The notes: generated by a model from the sequence alone, not told the origin. A DNA stretch of 64,000 nucleotides from JAVBQO01 sp031548885 (GCA_031548885.1 JAVBQO010000003.1:59806-123805); one strand, 5' to 3'. Positions 1-8,425 are shown, counted from the stretch's first letter. Translations and numbers: made by a program.

Positions 1-992
1 GTCGCTGCCACGTCGCCGCCTACCAAATCCCACGTCGCGTCGATCGCCGCCAACGCGTTTCGCACGTTGTGTGCGCCTGGCAATTTCACGACGGAAACTT
101 CGCAAATTTTTGTGTCATTATATTTGAAAAAGTCGTTTTCGACGTGTGCAAATTTTTTGTTCGGAAAGTCGATTTTTCGCGCCAAACTTTTCGCGGAAAT
201 TTCGCGAACCAACGCGTCATCGGCATTGAATATTATCGCGTCGTTCGCCGTTTGAAACTGCGAAATATGACTTTTCGCAACAACATAATCCGCGAAATTT
301 TCGTGCACATCCAAATGATCCGGCTCGATGTTTGTGATGACGGCGATGTGCGGCGACCGCTGCAAATCCCACAATTGAAAACTAGACAGTTCAAACACGA
401 CAATGTCATCCGCGCTGATTTTCGCTAGTTGCGCCAGCGCCGGAACACCGATGTTGCCGACGACGTGAATCTGGCGTGATGCGTGGCCAGCCGCCGCTCG
501 CAAACCTTCTTTTGCGAAAGCTGTCTCTGAAGCCGTTTTAGGCGTTACTTGCTTTTGCGAAAGAACGGTTTGCGAAGAGGCGGATTCCGTTTGTATAGAC
601 TCTGCACTGATTCCGAAATATCGCGCACCGAACTTTGCCCGCAAAATCGCCGCAACAAAACTAACGACCGTTCCCTTGCCTTTTGATCCGGTCACGCCGA
701 CGATTGGCGCTGGGCACTTTGCGAAAAACTCAATCGTTGACGACGTGATTTGGTCGTGATCACGAAAATATTCCGGCAGTTTTCGCGGGCTCAATCCGGC
801 CGTACGAACCACCATGAAATCGTGTGGAATTTGCGAAAAAGCGTCGTCGCCCAAAACCATTTCTACGCCGGTCGGTGCGTCGATCGATTCACGTTCGTCG
901 AATATAACGATTTCCGTGACATCAGGAAATTTACGAAAATATTCATAATTCGCCGCGCCCTCGATGCCATAACCTGCAATTGCGATTTTCAT
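1..992 (-). CDS. murD: UDP-N-acetylmuramoyl-L-alanine--D-glutamate ligase, partial (C-terminus beyond window)
   Basis: Cytoplasmic Mur ligase that adds D-glutamate to UDP-MurNAc-L-Ala in peptidoglycan synthesis. The protein starts MKIAIAGYGIEGA (nucleotide-fold N-terminal domain), carries the ATP-binding loop GVTGSKGKGT near residue 105, and has NIEPDHLDVHENF further on, all typical of MurD. About 330 residues are present and the last third lies outside the window. Between the P-loop helix and IHVVGNIG the protein holds about 40 extra residues (SSQTVLSQKQVTPKTASETA and flanks) that MurD normally lacks; the DNA behind them is a palindromic repeat also found in recJ. A TATAAT box sits 6 bases before the ATG and overlaps the stop codon of the upstream CPBP gene, so a leaderless mRNA is likely. 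Confidence 0.92.
   Translation of the reverse strand, partial: MKIAIAGYGIEGAANYEYFRKFPDVTEIVIFDERESIDAPTGVEMVLGDDAFSQIPHDFMVVRTAGLSPRKLPEYFRDHDQITSSTIEFFAKCPAPIVGVTGSKGKGTVVSFVAAILRAKFGARYFGISAESIQTESASSQTVLSQKQVTPKTASETAFAKEGLRAAAGHASRQIHVVGNIGVPALAQLAKISADDIVVFELSSFQLWDLQRSPHIAVITNIEPDHLDVHENFADYVVAKSHISQFQTANDAIIFNADDALVREISAKSLARKIDFPNKKFAHVENDFFKYNDTKICEVSVVKLPGAHNVRNALAAIDATWDLVGGDVAA
491..590. repeat. Palindromic element inserted in frame in murD (copy 1)
   Basis: About 100 bp that align without gaps to 42328-42427 inside recJ, at about 83% identity counted by eye, with an uninterrupted identical core of 37 bases (518-554). The ends are self-complementary: CGCAAACC (499-506) pairs with GGTTTGCG (567-574), and the arms next to the core also pair. 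Read in the gene's frame it gives SSQTVLSQKQVTPKTASETAFAKEGL. It behaves like the coding palindromic elements known from Rickettsia, but I do not recognise the sequence itself. Confidence 0.85.
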
Positions 993-998
993 GAACTT

Positions 999-1004
999 AT
1001 TATA
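999..1004 (-). promoter_or_regulatory. -10 box of murD, 6 bases from the start codon
   Basis: TATAAT on the minus strand with 6 bases to the ATG at 992. Transcription would begin at or next to the start codon. The box uses the TAA stop codon of the preceding gene. Confidence 0.6.
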
Positions 1005-2067
1005 ACCCAACGCCTGGAATCGTTACCAAAAACAGCAGCGTAAACGCGATGCCATTTTTGATCATGTGCATCAAAACCGTGCCCCAAATCGTGCCGGTTT
1101 TTTCGCGCACATAGCACATTATCATGCTAAGAATAAACGTATCGATCGCGACATTGATTTGGCCGTGCGCCACCGCAAATGTCAAACTAACCAAAATCGC
1201 CGTCGGCCAAAATGACAGGATTTTTCGCAGTCGACCAAACAATAATCCACGCGTCAAAGCTTCTTCGAACAGCGGCGCGATGACAACAAACGCCAGAAAA
1301 ATCGCCGCCAATTGCAACGGCGAATTTCCAGTTTTCGCAAAACTAATATCTTGCGCTTGGCCCATGATTTCCTGCGCCGTTTCCGTTCCCGCCACAACCG
1401 TCAGAATTACCGTAACCGTCGTCGCAATAACCAGCAAAATTCCGTAATATATCGGTGTTGTCGCCAGCGCGTACCCAGCATCGCGCCACTGCGGACGGCG
1501 GTCAATTCCGATCAGTGCGCGAAACTTTGGCAGGTGCAATTTTTCACGCAAAAGCCACGGCCCGCCAATCGCGATCATGGCCATCACGCCGTAAATTGCC
1601 GCTTGGAGCAGCATCGTTCCCAGCGTCGTCATGTTCGTTGCATCAAAATGCCCAGTATATTGCATCACCACCAGCGGCAGCGCCACGAAAAATTGCGCCG
1701 CGAAAAACGCGAAAACCAGCCATGCAATCCAGCCGACGACCGACCAAAACCTCCTGTTTGGTTTCGCGACATTGACCTGGATTTTCGAACCGATTTGAGC
1801 TGTCGCGAGCGGCACTTCTGTTTTTGAGTCGCTATCGAATGTGCCAGTTTTGGCCGATTTTCGCAAAGCTTCGTCTAGGTTTTTCGACGGTTTTTTGACG
1901 TAGTTTTTGACATCATCGACGGCAGGCGCGTCGGGTTTGATGGATTTGAATCCCAAAATCTCGCCGAAGAATTTCGCAGCGTTTTTGGTTTTTTGGCTCA
2001 ACGAAAGATTCGATTCTGGAGCTGTCAAACTTTTCGAAGCTTGAGCCTTCGGGTCTTTTTTCGCCAT
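1000..2067 (-). CDS. CPBP family intramembrane metalloprotease
   Basis: 355-aa membrane protein of the CPBP (CAAX protease and bacteriocin-processing) family. A soluble, Lys/Ser-rich N-terminus of about 120 residues is followed by several membrane segments. The family motif EExxxR is EEALTR near residue 268; the later histidines are in FAVAHG (about 301) and MHMIKNG (about 334). I start it at MAKKDP because the rseP stop codon lies one base upstream; the frame continues further but would overlap rseP. The substrate is unknown; members cleave prenylated proteins, bacteriocin leaders or anti-sigma factors. It is co-directional with rseP, another membrane protease, suggesting a membrane-proteolysis unit. 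Confidence 0.85.
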   Translation of the reverse strand: MAKKDPKAQASKSLTAPESNLSLSQKTKNAAKFFGEILGFKSIKPDAPAVDDVKNYVKKPSKNLDEALRKSAKTGTFDSDSKTEVPLATAQIGSKIQVNVAKPNRRFWSVVGWIAWLVFAFFAAQFFVALPLVVMQYTGHFDATNMTTLGTMLLQAAIYGVMAMIAIGGPWLLREKLHLPKFRALIGIDRRPQWRDAGYALATTPIYYGILLVIATTVTVILTVVAGTETAQEIMGQAQDISFAKTGNSPLQLAAIFLAFVVIAPLFEEALTRGLLFGRLRKILSFWPTAILVSLTFAVAHGQINVAIDTFILSMIMCYVREKTGTIWGTVLMHMIKNGIAFTLLFLVTIPGVGL

Positions 2068-2068
2068 T

Positions 2069-3208
2069 CTACAACTTCGCCACGTCGGCAATCGTTATGA
2101 TCACGATCAGCGCCAGCAAACACAACATGCCGATGGCGTTGATTTTTTCCTCGATTTCGCGGGTCAAGGGTTTTCGCATCAGCCGAAACAGTGCTGTCAG
2201 AAACCATCGGCCGCCGTCCAATCCTGGAATCGGCAGTGTATTCATGATCGCCAGCGTCAGCGAAATTATCCCCATCAAAAAGAAAACTTGCGTTGGTCCG
2301 GCTTGCAAGGCGCTCGGGAAAATCACGCCCAAAATCCCGATCGGCCCCGCCACGCCGTCGCCGGCCGCGGAAATTTCGGCTTTTGCCGTTGGATTTTGCA
2401 CAATCAAACCCGCCAATCCCAACACCAAATTCGACACCGTGTCCCACAATCCTTGCAACGTCACGCCGACGAATTGGAACGTTGTCACGACGCCGACGAT
2501 TGGCGCTGACCACGTCGATTGCAATTTGGTTGATTGCACCGTGCCGACGCCGAAGTAGCCTTTGCCGTCCAGGTTGTCGCTGCGCAAAACCGCTTTGGTG
2601 TCGTAAATTTGACCGTCGCGTTCATATTTGATGGTAATTTGCTGACCTTTGTTTTCGCTGGTGACCTGCGACAAATCGGTTGATTTCTCCAAGTTTTCGC
2701 CGTTAATCGTCAAAATCGTGTCGTCAACCTGCAGCCCCGCCTGATCGGCCGGCGTGCCCGACGCGACCGTACTGATCGCCACGGGTGTCGAAACTTCGTG
2801 CGTGTCGCCCGGCATTTCGAATTGATTGTCGATGATTTTCGGCATGCCGGTCCACGACAACACCGTGAAAATCGCCATCGCCGCCAACAAGTTGATGAAC
2901 ACGCCGGCCAACAAAATCTTGGTTTTGGGCCAGAATTTCGCCGCGCCATAGGTACCTTTGCCTTTGGCGGCGTCGTTTTCGCCTTTCAACTTGACGAATC
3001 CGCCGATTGGCAACCAGTTCAGCGTGACCGGCACGCCTTTCACTGTGCCCAATTTTTTCGCAAGCGGCGGAAAGCCAATCCCAAATTCCTCAACTTCAAC
3101 GCCGTTGCGACGTGCCACAATCGCGTGACCTAGTTCGTGAATCACCACCAAAACCACCAGCAAAATCAGCCCAACAACCACGCCCAAAACAATCTGATAC
3201 CACTCCAA
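2069..3208 (-). CDS. rseP: Site-2 (RseP-type) zinc metalloprotease, M50
   Basis: Intramembrane protease of the RIP/RseP family. HELGH at residues 24-28 in the first membrane segment gives the zinc ligands and catalytic Glu, and NTLPIPGLDGG near residue 316 supplies the third ligand. One PDZ domain lies around residues 140-220 (E. coli RseP has two), which fits the 379-aa length. The start is TTG (reads LEWYQ), 8-9 bases after a GAGGA ribosome-binding site. It lies in the expected position at the end of the rpsB-tsf-frr-uppS string. The family cleaves anti-sigma factors or remnant signal peptides; no partner is visible here. Confidence 0.92.
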   Translation of the reverse strand: MEWYQIVLGVVVGLILLVVLVVIHELGHAIVARRNGVEVEEFGIGFPPLAKKLGTVKGVPVTLNWLPIGGFVKLKGENDAAKGKGTYGAAKFWPKTKILLAGVFINLLAAMAIFTVLSWTGMPKIIDNQFEMPGDTHEVSTPVAISTVASGTPADQAGLQVDDTILTINGENLEKSTDLSQVTSENKGQQITIKYERDGQIYDTKAVLRSDNLDGKGYFGVGTVQSTKLQSTWSAPIVGVVTTFQFVGVTLQGLWDTVSNLVLGLAGLIVQNPTAKAEISAAGDGVAGPIGILGVIFPSALQAGPTQVFFLMGIISLTLAIMNTLPIPGLDGGRWFLTALFRLMRKPLTREIEEKINAIGMLCLLALIVIITIADVAKL

Positions 3209-3277
3209 AATTTATTCCTCGATTACAGTTACGACTATTTTAGCATGGATTTGCGAAATATGGCGAGCGATTTGATA

Positions 3278-3306
3278 TTGACTTTTTTGACTTAAATTGA
3301 TATATA
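3278..3306 (+). promoter_or_regulatory. Promoter of the 88-aa gene
   Basis: TTGACT and TATATA separated by 17 bases, followed by a leader of about 80 bases with a GAGTCCCG...GGGATTCGACTC hairpin and a GAGAGGA ribosome-binding site. This classical leader differs from the leaderless style of many neighbours. Confidence 0.55.
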
Positions 3307-3396
3307 TATTAACCTTTTGCGAGTTTGCTGAGTCCCGTCGGGATTCGACTCGTTTGGGTTGGCGATTGATTTCGCCACAAGCAGAGAGGAAAAACC

Positions 3397-3663
3397 ATGT
3401 CTGAACCCTCATCGTTCATGAGCCCGGACGAGATGATCGAGGTTGGATTGGCGGGAATCGCGAGCTGCCACGAGGCGCTGGTGCGTTTGTTCGCCCCTGG
3501 TGCCGAGGATGCGCTGCGTGCGACCGAATTGCTGCTCGACCCGGCAGAGACGCTGCGTGACAGTCGTGCCGCCGTCCTGAACGACCTGATCAAAACGGCT
3601 CAAAGAATGCACGACGTGCTGCCGGGCGGCGGCACTGGAGATAATGAGGAATTGGAGGATTGA
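3397..3663 (+). CDS. Small hypothetical protein, GC-rich cassette
   Basis: 88-aa acidic, probably helical protein (MSEPSSFMSPDEMIEVGLAG...), no recognised domain, no signal or membrane segment. Evidence for a real gene: good GAGAGGA ribosome-binding site, a -35/-10 promoter, G/C-rich third positions and a strong hairpin just after the TGA stop. Base composition differs from its neighbours: it contains no GCGAAA/TTTCGC, a hexamer dense in the flanking genes, and it is read against the surrounding minus-strand operon between uppS and rseP. It looks like an acquired single-gene cassette. Confidence 0.7.
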   Translation: MSEPSSFMSPDEMIEVGLAGIASCHEALVRLFAPGAEDALRATELLLDPAETLRDSRAAVLNDLIKTAQRMHDVLPGGGTGDNEELED

Positions 3664-3679
3664 CCGCGTGCAAAAGCGA

Positions 3680-3717
3680 GCGCAACCCGGGATTCTATTT
3701 CGAATCCCGGGTTGCGC
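3680..3717 (+). terminator. Perfect 16-bp hairpin after the 88-aa gene
   Basis: GCGCAACCCGGGATTC and its exact reverse complement separated by 6 bases (TATTTC). No clear T-run follows on the plus strand, so it may act as a bidirectional barrier or a stabilising 3' end between the convergent 88-aa gene and uppS. Confidence 0.7.
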
Positions 3718-3787
3718 CGTCTCGCCCCTCTCTGCTTCGCAACCAAACCGTGAATTCGTTTGACGTTTTGGTTGCGAAAACTACAAA

Positions 3788-4480
3788 CTATTTGCCAAAT
3801 CGCCGCTGTCGCGAATTGAATTCCGCGACAATGTCGTCCAAGTCGTTTTCGGTCATATCGGGCCATTTTTTGTCAACAAACATGAATTCCGAATACGCCA
3901 CACGCCACAACATGAAATTGCTAATTCGCATTTCGCCGCTGGTACGCACCATCATGTCGATTGGCGGAATTTCGGGATGATATAGATTCTGAGCGAATAA
4001 TTCTTCGTTGATTTCCGATGGATCGACATCGCTGGCGCAGATTTTGCGACAAGCGTCGACGATTTCCTGATGTCCGCCGTAATTAAAACACAACGCCAGC
4101 GTGCATTCGGTATTATTAATCGAATCTTTTTCGGCCGATTCGATAGCGGCAATTATTTTTTTGCTCAACCGATCGCGCGAGCCCAAAAAAACTATCCGAA
4201 AACCGTCGCGAATCAGCTTTTTCATATCGCGTTTGAGCGCCCACAGGAACAGATCCATGATGCCAGTGACTTCGTTTTCTGGACGCCCCCAGTTTTCCGT
4301 CGACCAGATGTAGCCGGACATATATTTGACACCGCGTGCCCGGGCGGCATACGCCATATTTTTGATGACTTCATAACCGGCGCGATGGCCTTCGATCGGC
4401 AACATACCGCGATCACTCGCCCAGCGACGATTGCCATCAATGATAACTCCCAAATGATTTAATTTCGCAGTTTCGCTCAT
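3788..4480 (-). CDS. uppS: Isoprenyl transferase (undecaprenyl diphosphate synthase)
   Basis: cis-prenyltransferase that builds the C55 lipid carrier for peptidoglycan. 230 aa, normal length. DGNRRWA at residues 15-21 contains the catalytic Asp; STENWGRP and the C-terminal block RTSGEMRISNFMLWRVAYSE bind diphosphate and the homodimer partner. It follows frr by 24 bases in the conserved frr-uppS order. No Shine-Dalgarno sequence is evident; an A/T-rich -10-like stretch lies immediately before the ATG. Confidence 0.95.
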   Translation of the reverse strand: MSETAKLNHLGVIIDGNRRWASDRGMLPIEGHRAGYEVIKNMAYAARARGVKYMSGYIWSTENWGRPENEVTGIMDLFLWALKRDMKKLIRDGFRIVFLGSRDRLSKKIIAAIESAEKDSINNTECTLALCFNYGGHQEIVDACRKICASDVDPSEINEELFAQNLYHPEIPPIDMMVRTSGEMRISNFMLWRVAYSEFMFVDKKWPDMTENDLDDIVAEFNSRQRRFGK

Positions 4481-4504
4481 AATAATATATGGAAGCGCCC
4501 CGCG

Positions 4505-5059
4505 CTAAACCGTCATGATTTCCGTTTCTTTGTTTTTGACGATTTCGTCGAGTCGTTTCTGCATGTCGGTCATCTGTTCGTCGATAGCTTTTTCGACACG
4601 TTTGACATCGTCCTCGGATAATTCTTTGGCGTCTTTCATGTTTTTCGCAGATTTCAATGCGTCCTGGCGGATGTTTCGCAGCGCGATGCGACAGTCCTCG
4701 ACTTTGTCGCTGAGTGATTTGACGATTTCGCGGCGACGTTCTTCGGTCAGCGGCGGAATCGGCACACGAACGTTTCGGCCGTCATCAGACGGATTGAAGC
4801 CCAAACTTTGGTCAGCGCGAATCGCATTCGCAATCGCCTGCACATTTGTCGGGTCGAACGGCGTTACCAAAATCTGCGTCGCCTCGGCCACCGTGACGTT
4901 GGCAGTCTGATTCAGCGGCATTTTCGCGCCGTACACTTCGACCATCACGCCGTCCAGCATGTCCGGGTGTGCCCGACCGGTGCGGACTTTTTTCAGCTCG
5001 TCTTCGAAATGCGCCAGAGCCGCTTCAAATTTGGTTTCGTAGGGTTTTGTGTCAAACAT
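4505..5059 (-). CDS. frr: Ribosome recycling factor
   Basis: Splits post-termination ribosomes together with EF-G. 184 aa, family length. VRTGRAHPDMLDGVMVEVYG near the N-terminus and PLTEERRREIVKSL in the second half are diagnostic of RRF. The start MFDTKPYETKF is chosen over a longer open frame because it matches the family N-terminus and a TATAAT box lies 10 bases upstream (5070-5075). pyrH, normally next to frr, is absent here. Confidence 0.96.
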   Translation of the reverse strand: MFDTKPYETKFEAALAHFEDELKKVRTGRAHPDMLDGVMVEVYGAKMPLNQTANVTVAEATQILVTPFDPTNVQAIANAIRADQSLGFNPSDDGRNVRVPIPPLTEERRREIVKSLSDKVEDCRIALRNIRQDALKSAKNMKDAKELSEDDVKRVEKAIDEQMTDMQKRLDEIVKNKETEIMTV

Positions 5060-5121
5060 AGTAGCTATGATTATAGCATAGACGGGGTAAGTTTCGCGCC
5101 AAGTTTCGATATTTCGCGATG

Positions 5122-5466
5122 CTAATTTTCGGGATCTTCCATTGCAGAATCGGCGCTTCCGGCATTCCAGCGAGACGGATCGCGAGCAAACGCATCGCCG
5201 CTTCGTTCGCAAGCCCTAGCGAGCGCCGGTGCGCTTGCGACTTCTGCGGCTGTCGCCAAACCTGCCGTAAACAATAGCTCAACTGCCGTTTTGTTATATG
5301 CTGTTTTTTCGGCGGTCAACGCGAACCACGCCGCGGCCCGTGCAACACCACTTTTGTCATCTAGCGGTTCATCAAAATCAAGTACTGCAGCCGGATCGCC
5401 AGTTTCTAAAACCCATTCATCGACAGGACTCCAGACAGTTTTTGGCGGCAGATTGATTTCGTTCAT
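5122..5466 (-). CDS. Hypothetical protein between tsf and frr
   Basis: 114 aa starting MNEINLPPKTVWSPVDEW, acidic N-terminal half, Ala-rich helical middle (KSGVARAAAWFALTAEKTAYNKTAVELLFTAGLATAAEVA), no signal or membrane segment. Not recognised. Support: same strand as the cluster, fills the tsf-frr gap, and a GATAAT box lies about 12 bases before the start. It occupies the place where many bacteria have pyrH but bears no resemblance to UMP kinase. Confidence 0.6.
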   Translation of the reverse strand: MNEINLPPKTVWSPVDEWVLETGDPAAVLDFDEPLDDKSGVARAAAWFALTAEKTAYNKTAVELLFTAGLATAAEVASAPALARACERSGDAFARDPSRWNAGSADSAMEDPEN

Positions 5467-5552
5467 AAATGTGCGACTATTATCACATTTTCGCAAACAA
5501 AAATCAATAGTGTCGCATCAACCGCGAACCGTTGCAAAACAACAAAATTCAA

Positions 5553-6149
5553 CTATTCACTAACGCCCAACTCAACCCGGCTCATCTGGCGAACCACAAT
5601 ATTTTCGCCCAATTTCGCGATGTTTTCCTTGACCAAATCGCCGATTGTTTTGCTGTCGTCTTTCCAGAACGGCTGCGCGTACAGCGTTTGTTCGTCAAAG
5701 TATTTCGCCAACTGCCCCGCCACGATTTTCGCAGCGATTTCGGCCGGCTTGCCTTCATTTTTCGCGGCTTCTAGCAATTCTGCCTCTTTGCGTTCGCGTT
5801 CTGCGGCCGGAATGTCGTCGGCCGTGACGTATTTCGGGCTCATCGCGGCGATCTGCATTGCGATGTCATGCGCCAAAGTTTTGAAATCATCAGTTCGCGC
5901 CACAAAATCCGTTTCGCAGTTCAATTCCACCAAAACACCGATGCGACCGCTGTGAACGTACGCCTCGATCAAACCTTCCGATGCGACGCGTTCGCCACGT
6001 TTTTCGGCCTTAGTCAAGCCTTTTTTGCGCATTTCCTCCAGCGCTTTGTCGAAATCGCCGTCCGCCGATTCCAACGCCTTTTTCGCGTCGGTCAAACCCA
6101 CGCCGGTCAATTCTTTCAATTTTTTCACGTCGTCTAATGATACGCCCAT
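5553..6149 (-). CDS. tsf: Elongation factor Ts
   Basis: Guanine nucleotide exchange factor for EF-Tu. 198 aa, the short form lacking part of the C-terminal dimerisation module. The N-terminal UBA-like domain reads MGVSLDDVKKLKELTGVGL, followed by the TDAKKALE signature; the core has VELNCETDFVARTDDF. The start is set at MGVSLDD with an AAAAGGAGAAAAAA leader. The spacer to rpsB is unusually long (383 bases) and holds repeats, so tsf may have its own promoter. Confidence 0.96.
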   Translation of the reverse strand: MGVSLDDVKKLKELTGVGLTDAKKALESADGDFDKALEEMRKKGLTKAEKRGERVASEGLIEAYVHSGRIGVLVELNCETDFVARTDDFKTLAHDIAMQIAAMSPKYVTADDIPAAERERKEAELLEAAKNEGKPAEIAAKIVAGQLAKYFDEQTLYAQPFWKDDSKTIGDLVKENIAKLGENIVVRQMSRVELGVSE

Positions 6150-6532
6150 TTTTTTTCTCCTTTTGTGATTGTCATCCTGAACTTGATTCAGGATCCAGTC
6201 AATTAATAAAATCTGTTTTACGTTTTTCGTAAGTGGTTTTGACAAGCGACTCAACCGTTACCTAGTTTCGCCATCTCGAGGCAAATCCTTTTCCACTTTT
6301 TAAAAAGTGGGTAAAACTTTGCGAATACTGCCAAATCACGACGCAACCCACAACCAAATTTCACTGGAAGCTGCGGAACTCGGCGCAAGGCAAGTTTTAC
6401 AAGCTAAAGCTTGCAAAACTTTAACATAATCATGCGCCTCAGACAGTCCTCGCTTCGTCAGGAAATCCAGTTGTGGATTACTCGGATTTTACAGATTTCG
6501 CAAGCCGCTGCAATAAACACAATTTTAAAGTG
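6150..6532. other. Repeat-filled spacer between rpsB and tsf
   Basis: This 383-base gap has no convincing gene. It contains the palindromic element near 6168-6202, a perfect 18-bp palindrome CCACTTTTTAAAAAGTGG (6293-6310), and a 13-bp inverted repeat (6392-6404 with 6409-6421, one mismatch, 4-base loop) that could form a terminator-like hairpin after rpsB. The mosaic suggests repeated insertions. Confidence 0.6.
6168..6202. repeat. Palindromic repeat, copy in the tsf leader
   Basis: GTCATCCTGAACTTGATTCAG and its continuation form an imperfect palindrome (CCTGAACTTGATTCAGG) that matches 30 of 32 positions of the element inside recJ at about 43056-43087. Here it lies upstream of tsf, outside any gene. 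Confidence 0.8.
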
Positions 6533-7255
6533 CTACTTTTCCGCTTTCGCGTCCGCAACCTTCTTCGCCGAGCCCCGTCCCTCGCGAACCGCCGCCGCCA
6601 CATAATCCGTGATGATTTGCAGCGATTTGATGGCATCGTCATTGGCCGGAATCACATAGTCAACACCGGTCGGATTGGCGTTCGTGTCGACAATGGCGAC
6701 GACTGGCACACCCAATTTGTTGGCTTCCTTGACCGCGTTCGCATCGGTAATAACATCGGTCACGAACAGTGCGCCCGGTTTGCCTTTTAGTTCTTTGATG
6801 CCGCCGTATTTCAAATTGTCAGCGTCAATTTCTTCTTGGAATCGTTGGACTTCCAATTTGTTGTAACGAGCAGTCAATTCGCCGCTATCCATTTTCTTTT
6901 CCAACAATTTCAATTTTTTGATCTGCGAATTGATCGTCGCGGCGTTGGTCAACATTCCGCCCAACCATCGTTCAACGACGTACGGCTGTTCGACGCTTTT
7001 CGCAGCGGTTTCGACCAATTCTTTGGCTTGGCGTTTTGTGCCGACGAACAAAACTTGTTTGCCGTTCGCAACCGTTTTAGTGATGAACGGCAATGCGTTT
7101 TCCAAACCTTCGACAGTTTTGACCAAGTCAATAATATGCGAATCCTGCCGTTTGCTATGAATATACGGTGCCATTTTTGGATTCCATCGGCTGGTTTTGT
7201 GGCCGAAGTGGGCGCCCGATTCCAGCAACGCCTTGATGTCGATTTCGACAGACAT
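6533..7255 (-). CDS. rpsB: Small ribosomal subunit protein uS2
   Basis: 240-aa ribosomal protein S2. Start MSVEIDIKALLESGAHFGHKTSRWNPKM is the family N-terminus, preceded by CAAAGGAGTTCAC; WLGGMLTNAATI and PGALFVTDVITDANAVKEA are typical internal blocks. First gene of the rpsB-tsf-frr-uppS-rseP string. C-terminal tail is Ala/Lys rich. Confidence 0.97.
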   Translation of the reverse strand: MSVEIDIKALLESGAHFGHKTSRWNPKMAPYIHSKRQDSHIIDLVKTVEGLENALPFITKTVANGKQVLFVGTKRQAKELVETAAKSVEQPYVVERWLGGMLTNAATINSQIKKLKLLEKKMDSGELTARYNKLEVQRFQEEIDADNLKYGGIKELKGKPGALFVTDVITDANAVKEANKLGVPVVAIVDTNANPTGVDYVIPANDDAIKSLQIITDYVAAAVREGRGSAKKVADAKAEK

Positions 7256-7456
7256 GTGAACTCCTTTGTCCTCACTTTTCGCGCCCGAATTTTCAGGAGT
7301 TTTCGCGAAAAGTTGTGTCATTAAAATAATTTACTCGTTCATTCTACGCTGTTTTTCCACTTTTCGCAAGTCAAATCCACCAAATTTTCCGCGAAATTTC
7401 TTGCGCAACCAAAATGTATGCTATTATTAAATTAATCATAAGAGTTTTAGGTGGGT

Positions 7457-8425
7457 ATGGACAACGAAGATCAATCGCAAAATCCTTTTCAACCAGTGGC
7501 CACGGCGCCCGGTTTTTCGATGCCAAAACCGCCGATGCCGGCCGGACCGCGCGTTATGATGGACGGGATTAGTCCCGCGCCGGAACCATACACGCCACCC
7601 GAACCGACCATCGCACAGTTGGCGGCCGCCGCAAACAACGACGAAGCGCCGGGAACGAACACGCTGCCGATGCCAAACACCGAATTTTCCAGCGAATCCG
7701 CGCCCGACACGATGAATTTCCCCACCGAATCCACCGTAGCCGAACCGATCGTGACGCCAGAATCTGCGCCGCTCGTCGCGAACGAACCGCCAGTCACGCC
7801 AATCGAGCCAGCCGAAGCGCCAGTTCCAGCGTTAGCGCCGGACCTCAGTACGACAACCGAAATACCTCCCGAAACCGTCGACGCGACACCGCCGAAAAAA
7901 CGCCGAACCGCATTCGACGATCGTTTGGATCAAGTTTCGCAAACCGCCGACACGCCCATCGCCCAGCCAAAACCCGCCAAAAAATCCGGCGGTAGCCGCG
8001 CTACGCTCATCGTGCTGATTGCAATCGCGATCATCGCGCTGGCAGCGGCGGGATTTTTCTACGTGCAGACCAAAAACGCCCAGGATCAATCCGCGGCCGA
8101 TTCGGAAAAGGCCAGCACTTTGCAAGAACAACTGAACACCGTGACGCAAAATTCGTCCGAAAACAGCGCCGAAATTACGAAACTACAGGATGACAAAAAA
8201 CAGCTGCAAACAGATCTAGAAAAATCAAAAGACGATTTGAAAACCGCCAACGAATCCATCGAAAAAAATAAAGATTTGGCGAAGAAAAACACCGAATTGA
8301 CGAAACAAGTTGAAACTTTGACGGCCGAAAACAAATCGCTAACCGATCAAATCAACGCGCTGAACGACCGCGTCGATCGCCTGGTCAAAGAATTAAAGCG
8401 TTTCACGAAAAATATTCCGGAATAA
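7457..8425 (+). CDS. Pro-rich single-pass membrane protein with C-terminal coiled coil
   Basis: 322 aa, function not recognised. Residues 1-180 are rich in Pro, Glu and Ala and probably disordered. A Lys/Arg patch (PPKKRRTAFDDR, PAKKSGGSR) precedes a single membrane segment at about 183-205 (TLIVLIAIAIIALAAAGFF), and the remaining 115 residues form a charged coiled coil with heptad-like Leu/Ile spacing. By the positive-inside rule the N-terminus is cytoplasmic and the coil is outside. I use the ATG at 7457 (TTTTAGGTGGGT upstream); a GTG two codons earlier is possible. Confidence 0.8.
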   Translation: MDNEDQSQNPFQPVATAPGFSMPKPPMPAGPRVMMDGISPAPEPYTPPEPTIAQLAAAANNDEAPGTNTLPMPNTEFSSESAPDTMNFPTESTVAEPIVTPESAPLVANEPPVTPIEPAEAPVPALAPDLSTTTEIPPETVDATPPKKRRTAFDDRLDQVSQTADTPIAQPKPAKKSGGSRATLIVLIAIAIIALAAAGFFYVQTKNAQDQSAADSEKASTLQEQLNTVTQNSSENSAEITKLQDDKKQLQTDLEKSKDDLKTANESIEKNKDLAKKNTELTKQVETLTAENKSLTDQINALNDRVDRLVKELKRFTKNIPE

